The notes under the pieces: model-generated | Databases searched by the model: none | The model's input: the letters and a program-made list of their open reading frames with translations, nothing else | Told to the model about the DNA's origin: nothing | Shown here: piece by piece, positions 44,375-56,816 of the stretch | Position numbering within the stretch: position 1 is the first letter of the stretch | Layout of the letters: the number at the start of each line of letters is the position of its first letter | Translations under genes and position numbers: made by a program | NCBI GenBank assembly: GCA_907165275.2 | Contig: OU015654.1 | Location: 1,877,501 to 1,941,500 of the forward strand | DNA length: 64,000 nucleotides | From: Zygaena filipendulae | Lineage: Eukaryota; Arthropoda; Insecta; Lepidoptera; Zygaenidae | Reading direction: 5' to 3'

Positions 44375-45212
44375 TTATATTCTTGTGTTAGGATAGGTAT
44401 CACATAAATCGATTGGTTTTGTGTTTCAACTGTGAACGTTTTGTACGAAACCATCATTACATATCTTATATTAGGTACAGTGCATCACATTATGTTAATA
44501 ACGACAAAATCATGATAAACGATGAACATTGAAATATATCTTTCGATGGAGCTGTCAAATGAAATCGGTTTCACGTACAAAGATGAATGGATATTTTAAT
44601 CGCCAATGCAATAATGGCGAGTCATTCACTAAAATATTATACATTCTGTGTCAATTAGCTGCGTGCCAGTGACATCGTCTTGGCATGATTGAGAATGATT
44701 GTTTACAAACCGAATGATTTAAAAATTTGATTCATAAACCTCTATAACCACCATCATTGTTTGTTATCTTTGGTTGATCGTTGGCAAAACTGTACCTTTC
44801 AACTCATCATTCGTCTTCGTTAAAAGAAATAAAGTTAGAAACAGGATGAAAAGTTAAAATAAAAAATTATAACAGAAGTTAATTCTACAAATGTGACAAT
44901 TTAGACTTTTAGTTAGTAACTTTGGTATACAGATAGAAAACCAAAAATTCACGTGGTTAAAACCGAGGGGAAGGTAGTACCTACTTAACCAAAGACAAAC
45001 AAGTATCCATGCAGTTACAATTACATTCCGAAGTTAAAATTACATAGGCATTAGGCACTCGTCTCTACTACTGCACTGTGTGTGTGGCCGTCCTGTATTC
45101 TTTACATATTGTGGTCAGCAAATTAGTATTATTAAATATTCGATTAATATTCGATTAATCAAAAAGGAATTGTACATTTTTTGCCTTTTTGTCATCACAA
45201 ATTAGATCATTC
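44375..45212. other. No gene seen
   Basis: AT-rich spacer. A possible Helitron 3' scrap, ATTCACGTGGTTAAAACCG, lies at 44947-44965. Confidence 0.35.
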
Positions 45213-45214
45213 AT

Positions 45215-45390
45215 TCGCCTGAATTTTGGGATTCCCTCGGAAACTTTATAAATTATCCTACAAGGAATATTATACAGGGATACTGTAGCTTTAATTCAGT
45301 CAAAGAATTTTAGAATCGGTAGTAGTTCCAGAGATTACGCCTTATAAGTACGTCCAAACTTACAAACTTATCTCTTTATAATATCAGTTT
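45215..45390 (-). mobile_element. Helitron-like element, hairpin lost
   Basis: Core CTCTGGAACTACTACCGATT and GCTACAGTATCCCTGTATAA, and 5' side TATTATAAAGAGATAAGTTT. The terminal hairpin is replaced by unrelated sequence. Confidence 0.55.
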
Positions 45391-45392
45391 GA

Positions 45393-45543
45393 TAGCGGGA
45401 ATTTCGAAAAAAAAAACCTACTCTATGTCCTTTTCTGTACCCCTAAAAACGTGTATTCAAAATGTCATTATGATTAATTGAGTAGTTGAGGCGTGAAGTG
45501 TAACAAACAAACAAACTCACATTTGCATGTATAATAAGTAAGG
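45393..45543 (-). mobile_element. Helitron-like element, 3'-truncated
   Basis: Continuous with the previous copy. It has CCTCAACTACTCAATTAATC, GTTTGTTTGTTACACTTCAC and GTACAGAAAAGGACATAGAG. The 5' side ends TCCTTACTTATTATACATGC. Confidence 0.6.
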
Positions 45544-45544
45544 A

Positions 45545-47423
45545 TTGTAAAAATCTGAGTTTATTCCAACTATAAGGTATATTCTATTGTAACAAAGCTA
45601 ATGGGCAACGTGGCACAGTGAGGATTTCTCTCTGAGTTGAAACACATGATTCACTCTCGAGAACCAGTCATTTGTTCAAAGTCAGGTACACAAAATGGCG
45701 GCTGGCAAGTTACTGCAGCTGCTGCAGCAAGCGGGCGCGTTCGTCACGGTTCGCACCTGTCCTAGAAATTGTGTCACATGTTTTATACCTCCATTAAATT
45801 GAGATACAATTGCAATTATTTGGCAGGCGTATTGGTTATGCGTTCACCGTTCAGCGATTAGTCGGTACGCCAACTGGTTATCATCGTAAAGAGACATGTT
45901 GTATTTTAGTTGCATGCATGTGTATATTTTTGCACACGATTTGCGATTGGTTTAATATAAGGCGTGCCTGAAGTGAGACGTCATTTTACACGTCACCTGC
46001 TAAGGTAGAGAGAGTTCTACAATGAGTGATTACTAAAGTTCATTAAAAATGCTTTTTAGTGACGTTGTACCTAGATTTACAGTTCCAAGCGAATGTCCTT
46101 GCAAAATGTAGCGTCTGTAGATAAAAACGAAAAATAAAACCAACTGTCTAAAAATTTTGAATGAATGACGCTCACACGCCAAATCACGCCAAATTGTAAT
46201 ACTAAAGATAACCTCTTATATTTCCATTTTACAGGTTACTTTGAAAGTAAAGTTTTGGGTCTCTGGCTGTATCTTGAGTATTTAGTACATACCTAACTGT
46301 ATCAATGTTTTCGATTTCCGAATACTGACAGATTTTTTATTGTTTTTTTTATAAACGTTAAACAATTTAAAAACCGACGTCAAGTCTAGAACAATAATAA
46401 TAGTTATTTAGTAATAGACACTACAAATAACGCAGATCCAATGTGCATGAACGTAAATTAGGAATTTTTAGAGACTGGCTGAGCACTCGCTTTGTGAAAC
46501 GGGTACATACCTACCATATTTCCTAGTTGACCATACTCACCATACCGAATACCGTTCTGCACCGATTGCATCTACTAAGGGGCTCTAGCTTTATTCCGAA
46601 CCGTCTCTCATGATGCAAACACTCATGACCGCTCTCAACAGAAACTTTGAGAACCAAATACTAGTTTTACAAAGCTGATATGAAGAGCGAGACGAAGAAG
46701 CGTGCGAAAAGTGCTCCTCAATGTGCTTTTTTTCGATTGTTCTTAATTCAAACTTGACATCTATCAACAAAAAAAAAACAAAATAAAGGACTTTTTGCGG
46801 GATTTGAGCGGAAAAGGTCGTCAGTTTGATTTCTTTGTTTTATAAATAGTTTATCGTATTAATTGTGCAAATGTGGTGGAATTTAGTGATGATGAGCAGG
46901 GTGTGGAAACAGTGTAATAAGATGAAATTGAGCATTTGTCGGGAATTTGTCGTTTTACAATACAACTTTCCATAGAGTGTCGAGTTGCTTTCAGTTGTTA
47001 CAATTCTGATACGGTAACGTCTAGATGTCAAAATGTATTCGTAATACGGGCCCAGTACAGTCTCTACCTTTATGTGGGTCGGCTACAATTATATTTATAA
47101 AACACTCCATACTGCTGCTAGAGGAAATGGACTCGATGGTATATCAATATTGTGATTACAACGTAATGTGTTCACTGTTCGTGTATTGATGTATTGGATG
47201 CGTTCTAAAATTGTATCGGTGATCGAATTAATTAATATATAAATGATGAAGCCAGAACTATATTTATATTTAGAGTATATTAGTATATGTATTTGGGCTC
47301 TAATTTTCGAAATATATGAATCAGAATTTTTGCTTATTAACCTTCTAGGATTGAAAGCCTGGGGAAACCGTGGAGATGGAAATTTACACGTCTGTTAAGG
47401 TAGAAACAGTAATATATATAAAT
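45545..47423. other. No gene supported
   Basis: At 45695-45802 a short CpG-rich open frame begins in a good start context (AAAATGGCGG) and reads MAAGKLLQLLQQAGAF. It could be a first exon, but no donor is convincing. 45990-46700 is AT-rich with nothing recognised. Confidence 0.3.
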
Positions 47424-47424
47424 A

Positions 47425-47575
47425 AGTACTAATATCTTAAAGAGGCAAAGTTTTTAATTTTTGTGTATCTCTGGAACTACTGAATCAATTCTTAAGATTC
47501 TTATACTCATAGAAAGCTACAATATCTCTGAGTGACGCCAGACATAGAATACTTTTTAGTTCCCGAGGGAACAAA
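47425..47575 (+). mobile_element. Helitron-like element, 3'-truncated
   Basis: TACTAATATCTTAAAGAGGC, CTCTGGAACTACTGAATCAA and GCTACAATATCTCTGAGTGA are in order. It stops after TTCCCGAGGGAAC, without the hairpin. Confidence 0.6.
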
Positions 47576-47589
47576 TCAAATAAAATCGA

Positions 47590-48762
47590 TTTAATAATTA
47601 ATGCCATACGATTTAGGTATATTTATTGATTGTAACTATAATACATTCAAACATGAAAATGTAATTATAAACATTGGTTAAGGAACAAAATTAATGAGTT
47701 GCATGGTTACGAAACAATCCATCAGTTCCGTCAATATTGGAGGAGTCTTTAAAGTGCAACCGTTCAAAAACCTGACGCACTCTTTGCCTACTATCCTAGA
47801 TATCTATAGTAAATATGCGAATACTAATCCTTAAGCAACGTCTCTGAGAAGAGGACGATGGATGAATTCTTAATACCTACTTCTATGTATAAGACTTGAA
47901 GAGGTTTTCTTCGAAATTTGTGTCAAATCCGGAACTGGGACCTCATCTGTATGATCTAATCTCTTACTTAAGATTCAACTCAGTGTCTCTGGTCACTATT
48001 ACTGCTCAAAAACAAATCGTGTTTCGAATTTAGAACACGACGACTTTAAAATTTACTATTCTATTGGCATATTTAGCGAAAACATCTAAGAAAATTGGGT
48101 GTTTGTTTGTGCAAAAAAAGTAAAAAAAAAAATGAGTAGGTGAGAGTGACAACTGGATCCGAAATCCCAGCCCAAGTCTAATGATTTCTCTAGTCTAGAA
48201 GGTCACAACAAAGATCATTAATATGGAGCCAAATAAGGCCCCCCATAGAGTAAATAGACATTAATAAACTTTACAGAGTGATGATTTAATTTGAAATTCC
48301 GTTCATAACTAAAGTGCCAAACCGATCAAACTATCAGCAGTGACACAAAAGCACGAATACATCGTAGGTACTCCGTCTTTTCAGTCTGACTTAAAATAGC
48401 CAATGGACGATCAATTTTGAGACATAGCAGCTAGGTCACACAAAATAGCCCGTAATCCACCTGTTTCTTTTCCACGATTTGATCACGGCCGTCCATCTAG
48501 ATGCGAATAACCAAAAGCATGGACTAAAGTCAGCAATGCATTTACTGAGTCAGTACAGTGACTCAAGGCGTGTGGTGAGTGGTGACTAAAGTCTGTCGTA
48601 AAGCGACCAAGTTTATGTAAATTATATGAGGCACGCTGAATAAATATGTACTAAACATATTTAGGACATCCTTAATATAGATAATATAATGAAATATCAT
48701 ATTTTCTATTCTGCTTAGTTATTCTGATTAGTGCAGATTACACGAACACATACATTCTATTA
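47590..48762. other. No gene seen
   Basis: AT-rich spacer; nothing recognised. Confidence 0.4.
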
Positions 48763-48763
48763 A

Positions 48764-49008
48764 TCTATATATATAAAATCCTTTGTCCTGAATGACTGAT
48801 GGATCAACGCACAGCCTAAAGGCTAAACCGCTGATCGTAGAGACCTGTAACTTGGAGGGTGTGTTCTTTGTATGACGTAGGCATCCGATAAGAAAAGATT
48901 TTTGAAAATTCAACCCTTAAGGGGATGAAAAGGGGTTGGAAAATTTGTATGAAACAATTCCGCGGGAACTTCGAAATTCTCGCGGGTGAAACCGCGCGAG
49001 ACAACTAG
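48764..49008 (+). mobile_element. Helitron-like element, TCCTTTGTCCTGAATGACTG subfamily
   Basis: Starts TCTATATATATAAAATCC. The interior (GATCAACGCACAGCCTAAAG, CTTGGAGGGTGTGTTCTTTG, AAGGGGATGAAAAGGGGTTG) is found nowhere else in the window. The last 60 bp are the common 3' end CGCGGGTGAAACCGCGCGAG-ACAACTAG. Confidence 0.8.
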
Positions 49009-49119
49009 TCTAATAATAAAAAAAAATACTGACTGACAATGTCAAAATTATTAGGGTTCAGAATTCGTTTAAAATCAGAACTTCGTGAAAAAGGTAGTTC
49101 ATATTTTAGCTACCACGAC

Positions 49120-49318
49120 ATTGTTTAAAACAAAGTCGCTTCCCGATGTCTGTCTGTCCCTATGTATGCTTAGACCTTTAAAACTACGGAACGGATTTTC
49201 ATGCGGTTTCCACCAATAGATAGAGTGATTTTTAAGGAAGGTTTATATCTATATTTTATCCTGGGATTCCCGCAGGAACTCCAAAATTACCGCGGGTGAA
49301 ATCTCGGGGGACAGCTGG
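49120..49318 (+). mobile_element. Helitron-like element, GTCGCTTCCG subfamily
   Basis: AAAGTCGCTTCCCGATGTC, TATGTATGCTTAGACC and GATTTTCATGCGGTTTCCAC, ending CGCGGGTGAAATCTCGGGGG-ACAGCTGG. Ends in CTGG like the copy at 15240. Confidence 0.7.
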
Positions 49319-49319
49319 T

Positions 49320-49891
49320 TTTTTCATAAAATCGTTCCTCGCTTGACTCCATCAACCTTTTTTGATCGAAGTCATCAACTGACCACCAGCTGTAGGGACA
49401 CCTAAGTGGACACCTACAAATATGACCGTCAGAAAGATAACACTTGACTTTATCAAGTAGTTACTAAACTGGCTGGTTGACTTTTGTTTAAAATTTAGTT
49501 AGTATATGTACAAAATGAAGCAAAAGCTTTTGTCAGGCTCATTTAAAATGAAGCGTAGTACTGCGGAACCCTCGTAAGCACGTTATTTAAATGTATCAGA
49601 ATTTTAGCCTCGAAATACGGAATATGGCGTTTTAAAACTATCGGGTTTTTAATGACGTGGAGACACGTACATTTTTTAATATCAATACATGCCTTTTTTA
49701 CTTTTCATTATTGTACATTTTTGAATGTATTTTTGGCGGCGGTGTGATACCTACCAAGGCATTTTTTTCTTTCCTATGAAGGAATAATAAAATAGTCACG
49801 TTCAATTCTGGGAAGAAAAAACCGAGGCACAAAAACCTTTGTGATACAGCTTTTGTGATTGATTTATACGAATTGCTCATGTTTTTTTTTA
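49320..49891. other. No gene seen
   Basis: AT-rich spacer; nothing recognised. Confidence 0.4.
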
Positions 49892-49892
49892 A

Positions 49893-50216
49893 TACTAGCT
49901 ATGCATCGCGGTTTCACTCATGTGAATTTTGGGATTCCTTTGGCGAGTCTTAACATAGCTCTACGAACCATAATATTATAACAACAAAAAAAAGGGTTGG
50001 ATATACCTCAATTGGTGAAGCAAGTCGTTCGGAAGTTACACGATCACCAATTCCAAATTAGCGCGGGAACTTTTCTGTACCCCCAGACAACGTGTAATGC
50101 AAAATTTAATGAGAATCGGTTGAGAGGTTAAAACCTAAAGCTTATTAAAAACAAACAAACAAACTACAAATGGATGAAAGTGTAGATCATGTGTAGATAT
50201 ATAATTCTATTAATAC
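49893..50216 (-). mobile_element. Helitron-like element, diverged, with extra middle
   Basis: 3' end ACATGAGTGAAACCGCGATG and CATAGCTAG. The 5' half has CCGATTCTCATTAAATTTTG. A 130-bp middle with TTGGTGAAGCAAGTCGTTCG is not seen in other copies and may be an insertion. Confidence 0.55.
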
Positions 50217-50219
50217 GCT

Positions 50220-51685
50220 AGTTGACATACATATTTCAACTATTGTAAAAACCTGAGATTGACCGCCGCGCGCCGCGCCGCCGCTGCACGTGCGTTCTCG
50301 TTCCGTTCCTTCATTTACACCGAACATAATCCGTTTTTCGCTTTCCATTCTTAATTTATTTTTTTATATACCGCACTTGCATAACAGTATTCAGCTTCTC
50401 TAACGATTACAATGGCAAATATTACATTATAAATGAGTAAGTAGAATAGAATTTAAAGTAAAAGGTTTGCGCTGGATCTGTAGGTTATATAGGAAATACT
50501 TGGTATAATAAATGAATATAATATAATTATAATAATGAGCAAATGTAGATAGGAAAATTATTTATAGATATTTTTTAAATTATTTTGGTAAAGCGTTTTT
50601 GTAATCTGTTCTCAGTTACGGGTTGTCACTGGTTAAGATTTGTTATTAGAAATTTATTTTTGTATGTAGTAAGTAATATGTTGATTAATTAATGCTAATT
50701 CGGTGTGCAGCGCATCTAATCAAGATAATCGCCGCACGCGCATGCCGTTCGTAATCTACAGTAGCGCCGCGTTGCTCTGCCCCCTTAGTCAAGTTGACAA
50801 TCTACAACGTGTTAATGAATTAACTGAAAACTAGAAAGTAGTTTGCTCAGGAATCGACTAACGAATCGATCGCACTATGTTTTATTATAGGTTATATTTT
50901 TTCGTTTTTACTAGATCATTTCTAAATTATTTATAATACAATATTTGGCGTGTACGCCGCCCGCAGCAAAAAAAATCGAACCGGTAGGCGCGGGCGGAGC
51001 GCTTGAAATTTCGTAGATAGGTCACCTTTAAACTAATATTGAATAACTTTTAAAGTATAAATTTTTTTGACATAAAATAGATTTTAATCATATTATTTTT
51101 TATTTTTTTTAAAGGGGTGTATCAGGTTTTCAGTTAATTCATTAACACGTTGTATATAATCATTAACACATAGAAAACTAAAAAAAAAGGACGAAATCTG
51201 TGCGTCAGAACTTGGTCTTTTGATTGGACGAGTTTACGCGACCGCGTGACATGACGATTCCATTAGTTTTGAATGCGTTAACGAGTGTTAGATCATCCAC
51301 TTGGCTAAGGGGGCTGTGATCTAGGGAATTTGTCGAGCGTCAGTCGCTCAATGCCTTCCAATTATATGATACCATCAACACTGTAATATAATTGTTAATT
51401 TTTTATTTTTATAAGATAAGCTCGTATGTATGCAAATGTTACATATAACGGTAACTTTCATCACTAGGTATTACAAACAACGTGACACACTGATATTGAG
51501 TTTGCACGTTGTTTATTCGTGACTCCCTCGGGAACTCTATAGGTAGGTGCTAGAATAAATCATTGTAATTTTCATCCGTATCGATTCTTGTGTAACTGAG
51601 TCACAAAGATCTAGGTGATAAGCAATTTATTTAAAAAGGAAGAAGGAAATAGAAAAACGATTAGGTACATACAAATCTGATAAAC
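50220..51685. other. CpG-rich patch, then spacer
   Basis: 50262-50340 contains CCGCCGCGCGCCGCGCCGCC and is the most GC-rich point of the window, a possible promoter, but no exon follows on either strand. 51100-51160 carries the GGGGTGTATCAGG repeat also seen at 24675. An eroded Helitron lies around 51500-51610. Confidence 0.3.
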
Positions 51686-51687
51686 AT

Positions 51688-51795
51688 CGTATACAATACA
51701 ATACAATATATACTTTATTGCACCACTAATTTTTTACAATATTATGTATAAAAGTTAAATACATAGCAAAAAGCGGCCATAAGGCAAAAATAATA
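51688..51795 (-). mobile_element. Retrotransposon 3' end, reversed
   Basis: CAATACAATACAATATATAC followed by TTTATTGCA is an inverted polyadenylation-like signal (TGCAATAAA) with an ATTGT-type tail. Fragment only. Confidence 0.45.
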
Positions 51796-52257
51796 CTGGA
51801 ACCGTATTTCTTGGTTATTGGTGAAACAAGTCTGCAATGTAGGTTATTTAAAAAGGAATTATTAGGTACATTACTACAATCTTTTTTAAATAAAAACGTG
51901 TTAATTACAACTACCTACTTTGTTATTTCTTACCAATATTATGAGAATGTGAAGGCCATATTATGTAAGGTATAAGTCCCGAGGCTCATAATAATTAAAA
52001 CGCTGCAGTGTTTACTTACTGTGGCGACCCCTATACGCCACAAGTCGCGAACTACAACGAAGCGACAAGTACTGGCTATATGGAAATCCTGAATCGCGGT
52101 AACGAAGTTGTGTCGAGCCATATTACCTACGATGTCCCGCTACACTTTATTCTAGTTCAACTATCAAATTACGACTATTCTTACTGATTGTGATATCTTA
52201 GATATCTGTGAGTTAACTATCAAGTATAAAATCCTGTATAAAAATAACTGTTAATAC

Positions 52258-52433
52258 ATATAAAGTCCTGTTATCCTTTGCGGTAAATATAAGGCCCTAT
52301 TATCTATACCTACCGGTGAATATAAAGTCCCATTATTCCTTTTTGTAAATATAAGGTCCAGTTATCCCTACTGTAAAAAGGAAAGTTATAAAGTTTCATT
52401 ATTCCTATTGATAAATATAGAGTCATAATAGAG
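52258..52433. repeat. Degenerate tandem array, about 30-bp unit
   Basis: Five to six units of roughly 29-36 bp start near 52258, 52287, 52320, 52349, 52385 and 52415. Each has the pattern ATATAAAGTCC, then a TTAT or ATTAT block, CC, and a GGTAA or TGTAA end. Units differ at many positions. Confidence 0.75.
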
Positions 52434-52499
52434 TTAGTCTCCCTACAGATAAATGAAAAAATCCACTTATATTCAATGAAGATGGATGAATAGGGATAG

Positions 52500-52700
52500 G
52501 TAATACGGGCGGATACATCTGTGTGTAGTTGTGACTTGGTGTTGTGGCAGCCTTAATGACGTCACCCTCAGTAGGTCACGGTCTGGCGTAGGCCGCAGCC
52601 GGCGGGCGAGCTTGGCTGTCGCATGAAACGATTAATTATACACGATCACATACGATGCATTATCTGATATACATTTTTACTCAAATTTATAGCCGCCGTC
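52500..52700. other. GC-richer patch, unrecognised
   Basis: GTGGCAGCCTTAATGACGTC and GCCGCAGCCGGCGGGCGAG stand out from AT-rich surroundings. Neither strand gives a long frame. Confidence 0.25.
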
Positions 52701-52769
52701 CGTTGAAGGCCCACAACTTTAACACAATTGAATTTTTATATTGAAACGGAAATGTAGGTTAACTTAAGC

Positions 52770-52960
52770 AAATTTTTTTTTATTTATTTATTCAGGAAAC
52801 ATACAGCTATGTTAATTCACTTAAACGGAGCAAATACACAAAATATTCGCCAAAACAGTTTTACGAATAATAAATAATTAAATATAAACATAGATAAATT
52901 ATGAATACTTACACAGTAATTAGAATTTTGAATTTATTATTTAGAATAATAAACTATATA
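52770..52960 (-). repeat. TTTATTTATTCAGGAAAC dispersed repeat
   Basis: A TTTTATTTATTTATTCAGG-AAACATACAGC start is common at the reversed 3' ends of lepidopteran LINEs. A short echo (TTATTCAGGAAACAT) lies at 34698. No coding sequence attached. Confidence 0.45.
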
Positions 52961-53344
52961 AATTAATAGACTGATACGATAATATATATTATTTTATTTG
53001 AGTACGAGGCAACCACGAGCAAAATCGATAGTAAAAACATAATTTACTACGATATAATGAGGTATTAATTATATTTATTACATATTATATTTAATTACTT
53101 TTGATAAGACATTGTATTCCGTAGAACAGTGACCAAAGTTCAGAAAGTTCTAATTTCAGCTATGAATATTAATAATAATTTGAATTAAGTAGAAAAATTT
53201 GATAAAGTTGGCAACGTTAAATATTTAATTAGGCTAGTTTTTTTGATAAACTATAGATTAACAACATTTTTTTTCGTGGCATTGAGTAATTACATATGTA
53301 ATTAAACTGATAACGCAAAGTTAGACGCGTCAGCCTAACTATAA

Positions 53345-53543
53345 TCTTTATAATAATAAATGCGAAAGTGAATTTATTTGTTTGTTCCTTTGTTACGCTT
53401 TCACGCCTTAACGGCTGAACCAATAACCAAGAAATTTTGCATACACGTTGTCCCGGGTACAGAGAAGGACATAGAGTACTTATTATCCCGGGATTCCCAC
53501 GGGAACTGAAATTGTCGTGGGTGAAACCGCGGGGAACAGCTAG
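53345..53543 (+). mobile_element. Full-length Helitron-like element, first of tandem pair
   Basis: Starts TCTTTATAATAATAAATGCG, core AACGGCTGAACCAATAACCA, end CGTGGGTGAAACCGCGGGGA-ACAGCTAG. Confidence 0.8.
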
Positions 53544-53546
53544 TAA

Positions 53547-53726
53547 TACAAAGCAAATGTGAGGTTTTTGTTTGTTACGCTTTCACGCACTAACTACTCG
53601 ACCGATCGTTATAAAATTTTGCATACACGTTAACAGATATACAGAGACGAGCATAAAGTACTTTTTTCCCGGAATTCTCGCGGGAACTCCGAAATTAACG
53701 CAGTTGAAACCGCGGGGAACAGCTAG
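53547..53726 (+). mobile_element. Helitron-like element, second of tandem pair
   Basis: Begins within 4 bp of the previous copy, with its 5' terminus lost. Core AACTACTCGACCGATCGTTA, end CGCAGTTGAAACCGCGGGGA-ACAGCTAG. Confidence 0.75.
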
Positions 53727-53729
53727 TTT

Positions 53730-54322
53730 GTAAATAAAATATTTGTCCGCGTGTTTGTCAAATTAGTGGAAGGTGTGAGGCGACGTGGTGTGGTGTCGAG
53801 TGATACAACGCCAAGTGCTGACACATTTGAGATGACGCTAATGATTGATGGCTTAATTACTGGACTAAAAATGTTGTTATATACGGTCTTAATTAGATGC
53901 GTAGCTTGCGCAATCCGGTGAGTTTAACGACGTTTACGTAATTGCGGCTAATTTTAGCGCGAATTTCGAGTTTAAAGTTTACTTGTCCACCGATATCGAG
54001 TCTTATTAACATATAATAATACAGTCAAATTTGATGAACAAAGAAACATGGCGCTCGAAAATATGTTCACCCATGTCACACCCAGTTCGGTGAGAAAATC
54101 CATACTAATAGGTATTATAAATGACACAGTAAAGTTCCTCTGTTTTTTTAATGGAATTAAATAGGTAAATAATTATAATGAGAATTATATAATTGAATTA
54201 TTAGTTAGTATTAAAATAAAAACGTGGTTAAAATAACATTAATGAATTTGATTTAATTATTTGCTTTGTAATGCATGTGTATTATTGCGAGAAATAAAGG
54301 CTTTATTATTATTATTATAAAG
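53730..54322. other. No gene seen
   Basis: AT-rich spacer. An ATT-repeat tail with GAAATAAAGG near 54291-54318 may be a truncated retrotransposon 3' end. Confidence 0.35.
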
Positions 54323-54324
54323 TT

Positions 54325-54460
54325 CCTCTGTTACCCTTTTTACATCTCGATTAACTACACCGATCATCATGAAATCCTGCATACACGTTGTTAAGGGTAC
54401 AGAAAAGGACATGGAGACATAATTTTATCTCGGAATTGTCGCCAGAACTCAGAAATTAGC
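54325..54460 (+). mobile_element. Helitron-like element, 3'-truncated
   Basis: AACTACACCGATCATCATGA and AAGGGTACAGAAAAGGACAT are kept. The copy stops at AACTCAGAAATTAGC, before the hairpin. Confidence 0.6.
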
Positions 54461-54879
54461 AAGTAATAACAAATATATTCAAAAGACAGAAAAAAGTGGT
54501 GGAAAACGTAAAGGGATACAAGACAGAACTTCTCTCTCTCTTCTCTGAAGAGAGTCAAGAGTCTACAAGTATTTCAAACACATAGTGCTGTTAAGAGCAA
54601 CGATTGCTTCCTATATGTTGAGAAACCAAAGAGATGCATGCCCTCGATGCATCTTGTCGATTTTAAGCCGGCCGGACTGACCGACGGAGAGCTAGTTTTC
54701 CACGTGCTGTGAAAGCATACTAGCTGACTAGGGCAAGGGCTTGATGCGAGCCGAAATGTAGGTATACTGTGTGCCTCTAAGTAAACACGGATGCCTACTT
54801 CGTTCTCCATTTCACTTACAATAACTTACAATGGACCTGAATATGTAAAGTACCGGTAAATAATTCTAAAAGAAACGTT

Positions 54880-54988
54880 GTAAATGTATTTTTTTAAAGT
54901 GAAACTTCTTTGAACACGAGGGAAAAGCAATTTAAGTAGCGCCTTATCTTAGCGCGACGCGTTATGGTCATAGTGAATAAGGGTCCAG
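54880..54988. mobile_element. GGGCCC-ended MITE, right-end fragment
   Basis: GAAACTTCTTTGAACACGAG, TAGCGCGACGCGTTATGG and GTCATAGTGAATAAGGGTCC correspond to one end of the family. Confidence 0.6.
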
Positions 54989-55024
54989 CCTAACAATAAA
55001 GCTAACGGAGTTCCCGTGGGCCGT

Positions 55025-55243
55025 GAGAATTCTTGGCCCATGTTCTCTATGACCAACAACATTCCTTGCCCATAACGCGCGTCCTAAAAACACAATTCCG
55101 ACCGGTCCAGATGCCAAAATATGTATTAGAAATTAATATTCTGCATACCATGACACACGTTGAAAATGTGTATTTTTTTTAAAGTGAAACTTCTTTGATC
55201 GCGAGGGAAAAACAATTTTTGTGGCGAGTAAATAAGGGCCTTG
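55025..55243. mobile_element. GGGCCC-ended MITE, copy 3
   Basis: Left end TTGGCCCATGTTCTCTATGA, right end GTGGCGAGTAAATAAGGGCC. The interior matches 24193 in inverted orientation, including GACCAACAACATTCCTTGCC. Confidence 0.65.
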
Positions 55244-55249
55244 GAATAA

Positions 55250-55371
55250 AAATCCTATCCTTTTCTGTACCCCTGACAACGCGTATACAAAATTTTTCAT
55301 TATGATAAGTTGAGCAGTTGATGCTTGAAAGCGTAACGAATAAACTCACATTCGTTTTTATAATATCAGGA
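55250..55371 (-). mobile_element. Helitron-like element, 3'-truncated
   Basis: 5' side TCCTGATATTATAAAAACG, core TCAACTGCTCAACTTATCAT and GTCAGGGGTACAGAAAAGGA. The hairpin is absent. Confidence 0.6.
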
Positions 55372-55374
55372 TTC

Positions 55375-56170
55375 GGTGTGATGCGTTTTAAAAAGTATAA
55401 TTTTACTCAAGCATCGCAGGAAATTATAAATTCATATTCAGAAGGGTACGTTAACGAGACGGTAATGTGGAAATATACTTAATTGAATGTCGCAAAATGG
55501 AAACTTATGCAAATTAATTCACCGCGCATCGCCTACATGGAAAATCACAAGTACTTTAATAGTAATTACGCGTCGTAAAAACTATAATAAAGGTAAATTT
55601 TAAAGCTCGTTTTGCTAAACAAATTGACTTAGAGGTCATCAGTGTCATCGCGCAGTTCGTAGATTGAGAGATCCTGCGACGATTCCCAGCAAACTTGGTG
55701 TGAGACGATTCCCACTTGGTGTATTAAAAAGTGCAGTATTGTAATCTTTTTCGTCGTATGAATGACAGAACCACCATCTTTGGTTCCCTTTAAAAATCGT
55801 CAGTTTTCTCTATCATTATTTTGTAGAACAGTGGTGTGCATAACTATGCTATTCAGGCTGTGGTAACTTTAAACATCATACTATCTACTAGTATAGTATT
55901 ATATTATCTGTCGTATGGTTGTATGATACAAATCAAGAAAAAAAAAACGCTGCGTTTGATATATATACAATAGGTACTTATTTGTGCGATATACAAATAT
56001 CGGTAAAAATTTTAACGGGCGTAGACTAATTAATTTAGGTTAAGTAATTCAGACAAACGACAATGTAGTAGTAAAACATGAAATAAGTCATCAATCACTG
56101 TGTTCGACAACAAAAATCCATTATCTTCACACTTACCTAAGTTTTCGTATGTTTAGTCAAATAATCCTAC
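55375..56170. other. No gene seen
   Basis: AT-rich spacer; nothing recognised. Confidence 0.4.
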
Positions 56171-56173
56171 TAA

Positions 56174-56372
56174 TCCTACTCATATTATACATGTGAAAGT
56201 GTGGATGTTTGGATGTTTGTTACTCAATCACGCAAAAACGGCTGAACGGATTTGGATGAAATTTGGCCTGCACGTTGTCAGGGGTGCGGAGAAGGACATA
56301 GGGTACTTTCTATCCCGGAACGCCCGCGGGAACTCTGAAATTACCGCGAGTGAAACCGCGGGGCGCAGCTAG
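56174..56372 (+). mobile_element. Full-length Helitron-like element
   Basis: Starts TCCTACTCATATTATACATG; the 9-bp piece TAATCCTAC before it partly duplicates the terminus. Core AACGGCTGAACGGATTTGGA, end CGCGAGTGAAACCGCGGGGC-GCAGCTAG. Confidence 0.85.
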
Positions 56373-56374
56373 TT

Positions 56375-56815
56375 ACTTAATAAATAATCATGTCATGACA
56401 TGTCTTTTGTACACTTCAGTCTATTGTACACATCAGTCTATTGTACACATCAGGCTATATACGTATCTAAAATTTTAGTATGAATTGTCTTTCAATCATT
56501 AAAATCTCCGTTTTCGTGAAGTGAACCTTCGAATGTGTAAAAAAAAACAAGTCTTGAGCAAACGTTTCGAGTAGATTATTGTTTATGATTGGTGGCAAAC
56601 GATTTGTTCCCCGAAATAGGTTTTGCGTGGGTTTTTAGCTATTTGTCATCGATGAAAGGTAAATCAACTGATATGCGTCTACAGTATAAATTGAATATTG
56701 TGATAATTTGTTAACTATATTTGCATTTTTAAGCGACATCTAAAAAAGGAGGGTGTTCTCAATTCGACTGTTTGTTGTTTTATTCAATTTTAAGTTTTGA
56801 TCGACGGTCATTTTT
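56375..56815. other. No gene seen
   Basis: AT-rich. A 16-bp motif TATTGTACACATCAG recurs two to three times at 56420-56455. Confidence 0.4.
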
Positions 56816-56816
56816 A

